Below are positions 1-7,417 of a stretch of DNA of 33,336 bases, piece by piece (the first letter of the stretch is position 1; every line of letters starts with the position of its first letter). The notes beneath the pieces are model-generated. The model was given only the letters and a program-made list of their open reading frames with translations, ran no database searches and had not been told where the DNA came from. Origin of the DNA: Cyanobacteria bacterium PR.3.49. GTDB lineage: Bacteria; Cyanobacteriota; Vampirovibrionia; Obscuribacterales; Obscuribacteraceae. Made by a program: the position numbers and the translations under genes. The stretch spans positions 1-33,336 of the forward strand of contig PNKB01000038.1 of NCBI GenBank assembly GCA_013997645.1. Direction: 5' to 3'.

Positions 1-1997
1 AGAAGATATCGCGCGGTATTGCGCAGTTTGCGGTAGACCTCAGCCAGCTGTGCAAGCATGTTTTTCCCGATCGGAATGTCGTCAGTGTAATTGACCGATG
101 CCACCCAAAGACGCAAAACATCGGCGCCATACTGTTTGATGACTTCATCCGGTTCGACCACATTGCCCATCGATTTGGACATTTTTCTGCCGTTCTCATC
201 CACAACAAAACCATGAGTCAGAACGGTTTTATAAGGGGCCCGACCGGAAACGGCCACGGAAGTAAGCAAGGATGATTGGAACCATCCGCGGTGCTGATCT
301 GAACCTTCCAAATACAGCTCACAAGGCGCACCCTTCAGCTCGTCTTGGCGCAGGTCGAGAACACCATGCCAGGTGGTCCCTGAATCAAACCACACGTCCA
401 TGATGTCGCTTTCCTTGCGGAATTCGCCATGTCCGCAACCGCATTTCATCTCACCGATCAATTCCTTGGCGGTCTTTTCCCACCAGGAATCAGAGCCGTA
501 TTTCTCAAAGGAAGTGGCCACCTTTTCGATACTTTCCGCAGTCATAAGCGGGGTATTGCATTTTTCGCAATAAAAAACGGGAATCGGAACACCCCAGGCT
601 CTCTGCCGGCTTATGCACCAATCCGAGCGGTTTTCCACCATATTGAAGATGCGATTGCGTCCGGATTCCGGGATCCATTTAACACTGTCAATTGCTTTAA
701 GTGCCTCTTTGCGAAAACCGTCGACGGAAGCAAACCACTGTTCGGTGGCTCTGAAGATGAGCGGCTTTTTGCACCGCCAGCAGTGCGGATAACTGTGGCT
801 GTAAGTGCTGTGATGCAGCAATTTACCCAATTCCGTCAGGTGGTCGAGAATCGGCTGATTGGCTTTCTCGTAGAATTGTCCTTTGAATTGCCCGGCCTCT
901 TCGGTAAAGATTCCGCGTTCATCGACAGGAGAAACAACTCCGAGTTTGTATTTGGCACCCAAGTCAAAGTCTTCAGGACCGTGTCCAGGAGCGGTGTGTA
1001 CGACCCCGGTCCCGGTCTCGTTGGTGACGTGATCGCCCAGAACGACAAGACTGGTGCGCTCGATGAATGGATGTTTTGTCTTTATGTACTCGAGCTCTTT
1101 GCCCAGAGCCTCACCGACCAATTCGACATCGCTCAGACCGGTGGTGCTCAAGAAAGCGTCTTTCAATCCTTCCGAAACGACCAGAATTCCATGGTCCTTT
1201 GTCTTCAGGAAGTGATAATTGAAATCTGGATGGAGAGCCACGCCAAGGTTGGCAGGCAGGGTCCAGGGAGTAGTTGTCCAGATGACAAAGTTGACTTGAT
1301 CGTCTGCTTTGACAAATTCAGGAAGCTTCTCGCGGGACTCGGGAGCTACCTCAAACTTGACGTAGATAGAATGGGATTTGTGGTCAGCGTACTCTACTTC
1401 GGCTTCAGCCAGGGCGGTTTCGCAAGTTGGACACCACGACACTGATTTAAGGCCCTTGTACAAGAACCCTTTGGTGGCCATCTTACCGAAGACACGTATT
1501 TGTGCCGCTTCGAACTTTTGATCGAGCGTGATGTAAGGATGCTCCCAGTCGCCCCATACACCAAGCCTGCGGAAATTTTCTTCTTGTCCTTTCAAATTGG
1601 AAAGTGCAAATTCTCGGCAACGCTTTCTCAGTTCGACAGGCGTGATTGAATGCCGTCCGCCTTTGACGTCTTTGAGCGCGGCGTTTTCGATCGGCAGTCC
1701 ATGACTGTCGTAGCCGGGAACATAAGGAGAATAAAAGCCTTTTTGATTTTTGTACTTGCAGACGATGTCTTTGAGCACTTTATTCAGTGCCGTGCCGATG
1801 TGTATTTTGCTGCTGCTCAAGTAAGGAGGGCCGTCATGCAAGACGAACTTCTCTGCCCCGGCTCGATTCTTCATCGCCTTTGCATAAACACCATCCGCTT
1901 GCCAGCGTTTTTGAATCTCGATTTCTCTTACCGCGCTGTTGGCCTTCATTGGAAAATCCGTTTGCGGGAGATTCAAGCTGTATGTCTTCTCACTCAT
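1..1997 (-). CDS. ileS: Isoleucyl-tRNA synthetase, 3' end beyond the window
   Basis: Class I aminoacyl-tRNA synthetase that charges tRNA-Ile in the cytoplasm. The ATG at 1997 has GGAG a few bases upstream, and the translation starts MSEKTYSLNLPQTDFPMKAN. About 665 residues are present. The missing part is the C-terminal anticodon-binding and zinc region. Visible family blocks are DGPPY before the signature loop, GYDSHGLPIEN, the editing-domain WTTTPWTLPAN and TGTGVVHTAPGHG, SDWCISRQRAWGVPIP, DVWFDSGTTW, and KMSKSMGN at residues 605-609. The ATP-binding signature reads HIGT at residues 66-69 instead of the usual HIGH; the rest of the loop (ALNKVLKDIV) is typical. The gene is preceded by a leader with an Ile-rich peptide and a terminator-like hairpin, listed separately, which suggests control by charged tRNA-Ile supply. 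Identity is very secure. Confidence 0.97.
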   Translation of the reverse strand, partial: MSEKTYSLNLPQTDFPMKANSAVREIEIQKRWQADGVYAKAMKNRAGAEKFVLHDGPPYLSSSKIHIGTALNKVLKDIVCKYKNQKGFYSPYVPGYDSHGLPIENAALKDVKGGRHSITPVELRKRCREFALSNLKGQEENFRRLGVWGDWEHPYITLDQKFEAAQIRVFGKMATKGFLYKGLKSVSWCPTCETALAEAEVEYADHKSHSIYVKFEVAPESREKLPEFVKADDQVNFVIWTTTPWTLPANLGVALHPDFNYHFLKTKDHGILVVSEGLKDAFLSTTGLSDVELVGEALGKELEYIKTKHPFIERTSLVVLGDHVTNETGTGVVHTAPGHGPEDFDLGAKYKLGVVSPVDERGIFTEEAGQFKGQFYEKANQPILDHLTELGKLLHHSTYSHSYPHCWRCKKPLIFRATEQWFASVDGFRKEALKAIDSVKWIPESGRNRIFNMVENRSDWCISRQRAWGVPIPVFYCEKCNTPLMTAESIEKVATSFEKYGSDSWWEKTAKELIGEMKCGCGHGEFRKESDIMDVWFDSGTTWHGVLDLRQDELKGAPCELYLEGSDQHRGWFQSSLLTSVAVSGRAPYKTVLTHGFVVDENGRKMSKSMGNVVEPDEVIKQYGADVLRLWVASVNYTDDIPIGKNMLAQLAEVYRKLRNTARYL

Positions 1998-2049
1998 TTC
2001 TGTGCTCCGGAATCGTTTTGGATGGTGTCTTGTCTGAGCTTGTCCACTT

Positions 2050-2084
2050 AAATAAGCAAACCGCCAGTCTTGCACAACTGGCGG
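2050..2084 (-). terminator. Terminator hairpin in the ileS leader
   Basis: Minus-strand arms CCGCCAGT (2084-2077) and ACTGGCGG (2068-2061) form a perfect 8-bp stem with an 8-nt loop. TTTGCTTATTT (2060-2050) follows. The U-tract is interrupted, so termination may be partial, as suits an attenuator. No gene lies upstream on this strand that would need a normal terminator, and the ileS ATG is about 50 nt downstream. On the plus strand no T-run follows. Confidence 0.6.
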
Positions 2085-2150
2085 CAGTCAAAACTTTGAA
2101 CCTGCAGCCAGCCTCAAGGAAGGATAATAATTTCCGCAATCATAAGCTGG
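2050..2150 (-). promoter_or_regulatory. Candidate transcription attenuator of ileS
   Basis: Three mutually exclusive pairings can be drawn on the minus-strand transcript. Segment 1, CCAGCTT at 2150-2144, lies just before the Ile codons and can pair with AGGCTGG at 2114-2108. Segment 2, CTGGCTGCAG at 2111-2102, can pair in 9 of 10 positions with segment 3, CTGCCGCCAG at 2087-2078; this is the antiterminator. Segment 3 also supplies the 5' arm of the perfect 8-bp terminator hairpin with segment 4. A ribosome stalled on the Ile codons would cover segment 1 and leave segment 2 free, giving 2:3 pairing and readthrough. A ribosome at the TGA (2116-2114) would cover segment 2 and let the terminator form. 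The geometry follows the textbook model. Function is inferred. Confidence 0.6.
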
Positions 2151-2173
2151 GTGGGCATTAGAACAATACTCAT
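2114..2173 (-). CDS. Candidate ileS leader peptide, Ile-rich
   Basis: A 19-codon ORF in the ileS leader reads MSIVLMPTQLMIAEIIILP then TGA. It has five Ile codons, three of them consecutive (ATT ATT ATC at 2131-2123), just before Leu-Pro-stop. ATG codons at 2173, 2158 and 2143 are all in frame, so the start is uncertain. None has a good Shine-Dalgarno; the ATG at 2158 has only a weak GAG upstream. A run of codons for the cognate amino acid immediately 5' of a terminator hairpin is the hallmark of ribosome-mediated attenuation (trp, his, ilv and pheST leaders). Here the amino acid matches the downstream gene exactly. The peptide itself probably has no function. Confidence 0.6.
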   Translation of the reverse strand: MSIVLMPTQLMIAEIIILP

Positions 2174-2189
2174 ACTGACAAGGTTGCAG

Positions 2190-2210
2190 TCGCTGCTTTT
2201 ATCGCAGCGA
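2190..2210. repeat. Stem-loop between ileS and the IMPase gene
   Basis: Perfect 7-bp inverted repeat TCGCTGC / GCAGCGA with a 7-nt loop, in the divergent intergenic region. It could be the 5' stem of the ileS leader RNA or an operator. No T-run follows on either strand. Confidence 0.4.
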
Positions 2211-2321
2211 GATTTACCAGCATAATTACCGGCGTCAATAATCGTCAAGCGGCTGACAGTGCCGGTTAATGTTTCTTATATCGGACCATTTGACCTTTTA
2301 GTAAACTTAGCCGAATACTCG

Positions 2322-3143
2322 ATGGAATTCACTACCTTGAAAAATGCAAGAAAAGTGGCAACAAGAGCTGCTCTTGAAGCCGGAAAAATACTCAAAGAAA
2401 GACTGGGCGACGTCAGAACCATTGATTACAAGGCGGCCTACAACATCGTCACTGATGTAGATAAGGCGTCCGAAGCCAAGATTTTTTCGATCATTCTGGA
2501 TGAATTTCCCGAAGACGACGTACTCGCCGAAGAAAGCGGGTTTACCAAAGGGCAAGTTTCCAAAAGAAGATGGCTTATCGACCCTCTGGACGGGACCACC
2601 AATTACGCCCACACCTATCCTTTCTTTTCCGTTTCCATCGGCTTGGAAGAGGAAGGGCGACGGATTTTAGGCGTCGTCTACAACCCGGTAACAGATGAAT
2701 TGTTTTGGGCAGAACCAGGTGAGGGAGCCTGGTTGAACGATGAGCGACTGTTTGTGTCCGATGCCAAAACTCTGAATACCAGCCTTCTGGCGACCGGCTT
2801 CCCTCCCGACACTACAAGAGCGGTGAGAACCAACATTCTGCAATTCAAGACACTGACTGACAAAACGCACGGTGTGCGCCGTGACGGCTCGGCAGCGCTC
2901 GACCTCTGCTATGTCGCCTGCGGTCGCCTGGACGGATTTTGGGAGATGAAACTGGCGCCGTGGGACATCGGCGCCGGCAGCCTGATTGTGGAAGAAGCAG
3001 GGGGCAAAGTCACAAACTTGTCAGGCGGTCCGCTCGATATTGCCTCCGGGCATATCCTCGCCACTAACGGCAAAATCCACGACGAAATCGTCGAAGTCCT
3101 GACCAGCCTGGAAAAGGAAGATTCCTCGCAAGTCTCAACTTAG
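2322..3143 (+). CDS. suhB: Inositol-1-monophosphatase family protein (SuhB-like)
   Basis: Mg2+-dependent phosphomonoesterase of the IMPase superfamily; the likely substrate is a small sugar or inositol phosphate in the cytoplasm. Counting from the ATG at 2322, the metal ligands are Glu70-Glu71, the first signature WLIDPLDGTTNY has Asp87 and Asp90, and the second signature WDIGAGSLIVEEAGG begins at Trp214-Asp215. The length of 273 residues is normal. A GTG at 2259 would add 21 residues (hydrophobic, not conserved in the family), so I prefer the ATG, although neither start has a clear ribosome site. The gene is transcribed away from ileS. A 28-bp near-perfect palindrome follows the stop codon. 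Within the family, SuhB, CysQ and HisN-type activities cannot be separated by eye; the DPLDGTTNYAHTYPFFSVSI block is closest to SuhB/IMPase. Confidence 0.9.
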   Translation: MEFTTLKNARKVATRAALEAGKILKERLGDVRTIDYKAAYNIVTDVDKASEAKIFSIILDEFPEDDVLAEESGFTKGQVSKRRWLIDPLDGTTNYAHTYPFFSVSIGLEEEGRRILGVVYNPVTDELFWAEPGEGAWLNDERLFVSDAKTLNTSLLATGFPPDTTRAVRTNILQFKTLTDKTHGVRRDGSAALDLCYVACGRLDGFWEMKLAPWDIGAGSLIVEEAGGKVTNLSGGPLDIASGHILATNGKIHDEIVEVLTSLEKEDSSQVST

Positions 3144-3147
3144 TTTG

Positions 3148-3175
3148 GAAGTTAAACCGTTAACGGCTTAACTTC
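3148..3175. terminator. Palindromic hairpin between convergent genes
   Basis: Arms GAAGTTAA (3148-3155) and TTAACTTC (3168-3175) enclose CCGTTAACGG, itself a perfect palindrome, with one A/C mismatch. It starts five bases after the IMPase stop and could fold from either strand. TAAAATT follows on the plus strand, but there is no long T-run, so bidirectional termination is plausible and not certain. Confidence 0.45.
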
Positions 3176-3213
3176 TAAAATTACCAGGCCGACGAAGAAA
3201 TCAAGAGCGCGGG

Positions 3214-3687
3214 TTATTGCGAGTACGGGATGGTTTTCCAGCGCCCGGACAAATGATCTTGAGCGAAATTCAAAAGCTCTTGCGCCTCTTCATCACGATT
3301 CATCATCTGCAGCATAGTGGCGTAGTCTTTGAGAACGACCAGAACATCTTGATGATAGTCGCCTCGCTCGATCCTCAGAACGCGAAGAGCCTCTACATAT
3401 AAGGGTTCGGCTTTGTCATACTGCTCGAGAGCATGATACAAAAGCGCCAATTTATGAGTTGCCATCGACGTTTCGATAGTATCTGGACCATAAATTTGCG
3501 TATGTTTTTCCAGAACGGCAATGTAATAAGGCTTACACTTCAAATACTGGGCGTTTTCATAGTAGTGGTCGCCCAATTTCATTTTGGCCAGTACCGTATG
3601 CGGATGCTCTTCACCGACCATCTCAATAAGAGTAGACAAGGCTCTTTGCAGCCGTTCTTCGGTTGTAGGACTATCTGCGCCGGTCAT
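3214..3687 (-). CDS. Small TPR protein (kinesin-light-chain-type repeats)
   Basis: About 157 residues containing three TPR units of the long, about 42-residue type. Typical words are EEHPHTVLAKMKLGDHYYE, IYGPDTIETSMATHKLALLYHALEQ and YDKAEPLYVEALRVL. There is no signal peptide or membrane segment, so it is probably a cytoplasmic scaffold or interaction protein. I chose the ATG at 3687 (MTGADSPTTEERL); a TTG at 3729 in the same frame would add 14 residues, and neither has a clear Shine-Dalgarno. The gene lies downstream of the YfhO gene on the same strand, separated by about 135 bp with a possible terminator. It converges on the IMPase gene. Its partner is unknown. Confidence 0.8.
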   Translation of the reverse strand: MTGADSPTTEERLQRALSTLIEMVGEEHPHTVLAKMKLGDHYYENAQYLKCKPYYIAVLEKHTQIYGPDTIETSMATHKLALLYHALEQYDKAEPLYVEALRVLRIERGDYHQDVLVVLKDYATMLQMMNRDEEAQELLNFAQDHLSGRWKTIPYSQ

Positions 3688-3730
3688 AGTAAGAAATTTA
3701 CTCACTGGGCGATGCCCAATATTGAACAAT

Positions 3731-3764
3731 GAAAAAAGACGCCTGGATATTTATATAGATACCC
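3731..3764 (-). terminator. Possible terminator after the YfhO-family gene
   Basis: On the minus strand GGGTAT (3764-3759) pairs with ATATCC (3750-3745), including one G-U pair, around an 8-nt AT-rich loop. TTTTTT follows at 3737-3732 after a 7-nt gap. The stem is short and the gap long, so this is weak. Confidence 0.3.
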
Positions 3765-3822
3765 AATTAAGTTCTTGAATACCTACAGCTATTCTACCGG
3801 CTCTATCCCAGGACGCAAAGCA

Positions 3823-6591
3823 TCAAGCGGGTACTTTTTGCGAACGGTCCAAAGCAAGAAGGAAAATTACCGCGGCAACACCGAGCGCAAAGAGCAAAAA
3901 GCCAATTTTCACCTCCGGCGGGTCATAGAGAAAACGCACGATGTGCCTGCCTTTATCGAGCTTAACGCCTCTAAAAATGGCATTGGTGCGATAAATCATC
4001 GTCTCGTCTCCGTCGACAAATGCGCGCCAACCAGGAAAGAAAACATCGCTCAAAACTAGTAAGGCATTTGCAGGGCAATCGACCGTGACGATAACCTCAT
4101 TCACATTGGGCCGTTTCACTTTTGCTTCGCCCAGTTCCAGTGCTTCCTGATGCATCGCTCCCAGAGCAGAGATACCTTCTGTCAAAGCCACTTTTGCAGG
4201 ATCAAAAGCCGGCTTTGTCATCTCTTCAAGCGCCGTTTTAACATCCGGCACCGCCCTGGTTTGATACACCACAAATGCTTCAGGCACGGCTTTTCTGTTT
4301 TCATAAACCCGCACCATCTCCGGTGCCGTTTCTTTTACAAGTTTGAAGTGTCTCGCCGTCGAGACCGGCAGCGGCGAGGTTTGCGGAACAGTGAAACGCA
4401 GTAGCAGTAACGATTTCGGAACCGTCTTCAACAAATAATCGGGGGCTGCATTTGCCGGTTCGACCAACTGCCCGGTTGCTGAATCAATCACTTGCATGAT
4501 CAAACACACTGGCTCTCCAGCATGCAGATGCTTTGGAATTACCGCAGCAACGATGTTCTCATTTGCCGGAGCATGGCGATCGCCAACCCAGAGCAGCCCG
4601 CCGTCTTCTTTGACAAGCATGGGTAAAAACAGAAGAGCAGAATCGCTTGGCTTTGAGGATGTGGGAAATCTCCACTTTAGTGAACCGATGATGTCGCAAT
4701 TTGCCGCGTCAATCGATAAACCAAGCCCTTGCAGTTCTGCTCTCTTGCCAAAATCCACAGGTCCGGACGCGAACAACTGAGCAGCCGGAATTTTATCTTC
4801 AACTGAAAGTACAGGTTCGCTGCCCACCGCATACTTGATTGCCGCTATGTCAACCAATCCGGTCAGCGGCTTTTCAGCATATTGGCCGAGCCCTTCGATG
4901 GTGACACCGAGAGCACGCAGATAACCAGTAACACCTTTGGGATGATTGGGAAAAAACGACAGGGTCTGAGAAATTTCAAAAATCTGGCCGGTGTTTGGCA
5001 CAAAGACATGCCGTCCCATATTGATAATGCGTCGTTGTTTTTCCTTGAGAAACTTGACCAGTTCTACTTCTTCATAAACAAAGGGAGGATGAGAAGGCAG
5101 AGACTTTCGAATGATGAAAGCAAGACTGGCAAAGTTCAATAGAATGAGACAAAGAGCAATTTTGCTGATTAGTTTTGGCGGTGCCTTAGCCAAAACAAAA
5201 ACGAGACAGATTGCAAGAAGGATGAAAACCAGCTCTCTGAGCTTCACGGACGAACTTACACTCATTGTGCTTATCCAGTCGTTCAATCCAGTCTGGGCAC
5301 CACTGAGGTGCATGCTTGCAAAAAGGTAAGGCATTATCAAAGGAAGAACAGCGATGACAGCAATTGTAATTGCAGTACGAATGCGCGATTCTTCAGAAAC
5401 AATCGAATCATAGGCAAGCCCTGCTGAAATAGCCAGAAATAGCAACAAGCCGGGCACGGCATAAACCAGCATCAACCATTTTAAGAAGGGAAGTTGAAAC
5501 AAAAGATCGAACGGTCCTACTCTCGTCATCGCCAAAACAGTGGCAACTGTCAGTCCGGCAAAAACAAGCGCAAGAGTCTTGTTTTTCTTTGCAATAAAAG
5601 GAGAAGCTGTCGCCAGAATGACTGAGATCGGTCCAGGATAGAGGCTGCCCGGACCATGAAAGGGATAGAACAAAGAAGGCAGCATGGCCGTCGCATTCAC
5701 CACATAGCGCAAAAACGGCTGTTCGCTTTTAAAAGTTTCAGAAACTCTGAGCGTTTCGACAAAGGGCACCAAAATTGGTGCCGAAAGCAAGAATGTCAAA
5801 ATGCCGGCAGCCAGCAAATTGCGCAGCGGCAGAAAACCTTTTGCAGAACCTGCTTTTAAGTGATCCTGAGGGCAGATATAAGCCAGTGCCAGGTACATTC
5901 CCGATGCCATCAAAATGGAAAAGAATGTCGGACTGATGTGACCGGAAAACAGCAATGCGCAGCAGGAAATCGCACAAAGGACTATCGACCAAGAATTGCC
6001 TTTTCTCCACAGCCAGGCAAAACCAAGAAACGGCAATGAGAAAAGCGCATTCTGACAGCGATTCCATTCATACATATAAAGAATGTAGGGCGAAAGGATA
6101 AAAGAGATCGCGGAGAGAACCGACGCAGCAGGAGAAATTCTAAACACCCTGGCAAAAAAATATGCAGCAACGCAACCGAACCAGAGCTGAACTACCATCA
6201 AGATGTTGTACAAACGAATAGAAGCAAAAGGTGCTTGCAGCCAGGTTATAGGCGAAAGAGCCAGGACTTGCGAGTCGCTAAGCAAAGGTCCACCAAACCC
6301 GGCATAAGGATTCCACAGAGGCATATTGCCAGAGGCGATCACACGCTCGGTCAAAAAGTAACTGGGCAGGTGTTCTTGATAAATGCAAGTATCCATCGGG
6401 CTGTAATCGCCCTTGGCAAAACGACCGAAAACAGTGTCTCTGTGCGCGATTGTGCCGGCGCGAGAAATTTCTTTGCCGGCAAAAATCGTGTCAGAAAAAA
6501 TCCCGGCGATTAGTAGAGTGAGAAATGCAAGCGCAAGGCAATCATTGCGGTGACGTTTAAAAATGCTCTCTTTTGTTTCGTCCTGCATCAA
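3823..6591 (-). CDS. YfhO-family polytopic membrane glycosyltransferase-like protein
   Basis: A 922-residue integral membrane protein. A cytoplasmic N-terminus (MMQDETKES...) leads into a first hydrophobic helix, then a long loop with the family block YLPSYFLTERVIASGNMPLWNPY followed by GGPLLSDSQVLALSP. Roughly a dozen membrane helices extend to about residue 490. The C-terminal third is extracytoplasmic and ends with LVLSDVFFPGWRAFVDGD, FRGVKLDKGRHIVRFLYDPP and a last helix, which is the characteristic YfhO tail. YfhO proteins are GT-C-like enzymes thought to move a sugar from a polyprenyl-phosphate carrier to a surface polymer. The GT2 enzyme immediately upstream (20-bp gap) would make that carrier-linked sugar, so the two are probably co-transcribed. 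The acceptor is unknown. Confidence 0.88.
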   Translation of the reverse strand: MMQDETKESIFKRHRNDCLALAFLTLLIAGIFSDTIFAGKEISRAGTIAHRDTVFGRFAKGDYSPMDTCIYQEHLPSYFLTERVIASGNMPLWNPYAGFGGPLLSDSQVLALSPITWLQAPFASIRLYNILMVVQLWFGCVAAYFFARVFRISPAASVLSAISFILSPYILYMYEWNRCQNALFSLPFLGFAWLWRKGNSWSIVLCAISCCALLFSGHISPTFFSILMASGMYLALAYICPQDHLKAGSAKGFLPLRNLLAAGILTFLLSAPILVPFVETLRVSETFKSEQPFLRYVVNATAMLPSLFYPFHGPGSLYPGPISVILATASPFIAKKNKTLALVFAGLTVATVLAMTRVGPFDLLFQLPFLKWLMLVYAVPGLLLFLAISAGLAYDSIVSEESRIRTAITIAVIAVLPLIMPYLFASMHLSGAQTGLNDWISTMSVSSSVKLRELVFILLAICLVFVLAKAPPKLISKIALCLILLNFASLAFIIRKSLPSHPPFVYEEVELVKFLKEKQRRIINMGRHVFVPNTGQIFEISQTLSFFPNHPKGVTGYLRALGVTIEGLGQYAEKPLTGLVDIAAIKYAVGSEPVLSVEDKIPAAQLFASGPVDFGKRAELQGLGLSIDAANCDIIGSLKWRFPTSSKPSDSALLFLPMLVKEDGGLLWVGDRHAPANENIVAAVIPKHLHAGEPVCLIMQVIDSATGQLVEPANAAPDYLLKTVPKSLLLLRFTVPQTSPLPVSTARHFKLVKETAPEMVRVYENRKAVPEAFVVYQTRAVPDVKTALEEMTKPAFDPAKVALTEGISALGAMHQEALELGEAKVKRPNVNEVIVTVDCPANALLVLSDVFFPGWRAFVDGDETMIYRTNAIFRGVKLDKGRHIVRFLYDPPEVKIGFLLFALGVAAVIFLLALDRSQKVPA

Positions 6592-6611
6592 ATGCTGCCT
6601 GCTTCAGCCTC

Positions 6612-7370
6612 TTAGCCAGGCTCATGCGTCTTCTTTGACGAAACGAGCTTTCCGTAACGGCCCATTTTCTTGCCGATGATTACTTTGGCAATTTCAATGA
6701 GCATATTAATCGGATCCGTAACCAGATTGATTTTAGAACCTTCTACATTGGTCCAATTGATAGGCACTTCAGCTATTTCATAGCCTTTGACTCTTGCCAG
6801 ATACAGCACTTCTACATCGAATGCATAACGATTTAGTTTTGCTATCGAAAACAGATCCTGCGCCACCGAGCGTTTAAATAGTTTGAAACCGCATTGTGTA
6901 TCTTGAATACCAGGCAGTAAAAGCGCTTGCACAATCATATTGAACGTGTTGCCGATGTGCTTGCGGTGAGAAAGAGCATTCACAACAGTTTCATCACTGG
7001 CCTTGGCTCTGGAACCAATGGCAACGTCGGCACCACTATTGATGGCATCCTCGAGACGAACGATTTCTTCTATGGGCGATGCACCGTCGGCGTCATCAAG
7101 CAGAAGCAAATCACCTTCAGCCCTCATCATGCCTTCTCTAACCGAATAACCTTTGCCGGCATTCGGCGAGTGCGTGATTAACCTGAGCCCGCAATGCTCG
7201 GCCGCGAAGGCGTTGACAACCTCCCTGGTTTTGTCCTCGCTGCCATCATCGACAACAATAATCTCGAATGTCCGTTCAGTATCCGTAAGGTACTTGTGAA
7301 CCGACTCAAGCGTGGACGGAAGCCTCTTTTCTTCGTTGTAGGCCGGAATGATTACCGATAGCTGCGGCAT
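6612..7370 (-). CDS. GT2 polyprenyl/dolichyl-phosphate glycosyltransferase
   Basis: A 252-residue GT-A fold family 2 glycosyltransferase. It opens with the canonical LSVIIPAYNEEKRLPSTL, followed by FEIIVVDDGSEDKT, GKGYSVREGMMRAEGDLLLLDDADGASP (the DXD-type metal and nucleotide site near residues 91-96) and DTQCGFKLFKR. The last block and DADGASP resemble dolichyl-phosphate beta-glucosyltransferases (ALG5-like). There is no C-terminal membrane domain, so it is probably a peripheral enzyme making undecaprenyl-phosphate-linked hexose on the inner membrane face. The ATG at 7370 has GGAG four bases upstream. It lies 47 bp after the stop of the 1064-residue protein gene and 20 bp before the YfhO gene. 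This pairing resembles CsbB-YfhO in Bacillus. The sugar donor cannot be told from sequence. Confidence 0.9.
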   Translation of the reverse strand: MPQLSVIIPAYNEEKRLPSTLESVHKYLTDTERTFEIIVVDDGSEDKTREVVNAFAAEHCGLRLITHSPNAGKGYSVREGMMRAEGDLLLLDDADGASPIEEIVRLEDAINSGADVAIGSRAKASDETVVNALSHRKHIGNTFNMIVQALLLPGIQDTQCGFKLFKRSVAQDLFSIAKLNRYAFDVEVLYLARVKGYEIAEVPINWTNVEGSKINLVTDPINMLIEIAKVIIGKKMGRYGKLVSSKKTHEPG

Positions 7371-7417
7371 GCACTCCAGTATAAGTCATGCCGGCACAAG
7401 AGACACGTCTTACTGCT

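Noticed and set aside
429-1445. Long plus-strand open frame (338 codons) opposite ileS
   Set aside because: It lies entirely inside the certain ileS reading frame on the other strand, has no recognisable domain and no ribosome site.
1998-2258. T-box riboswitch upstream of ileS
   Set aside because: I looked for the conserved T-box sequence and the TGGNACCGCG-type antiterminator and found neither. The peptide-leader attenuator explains the hairpins better.
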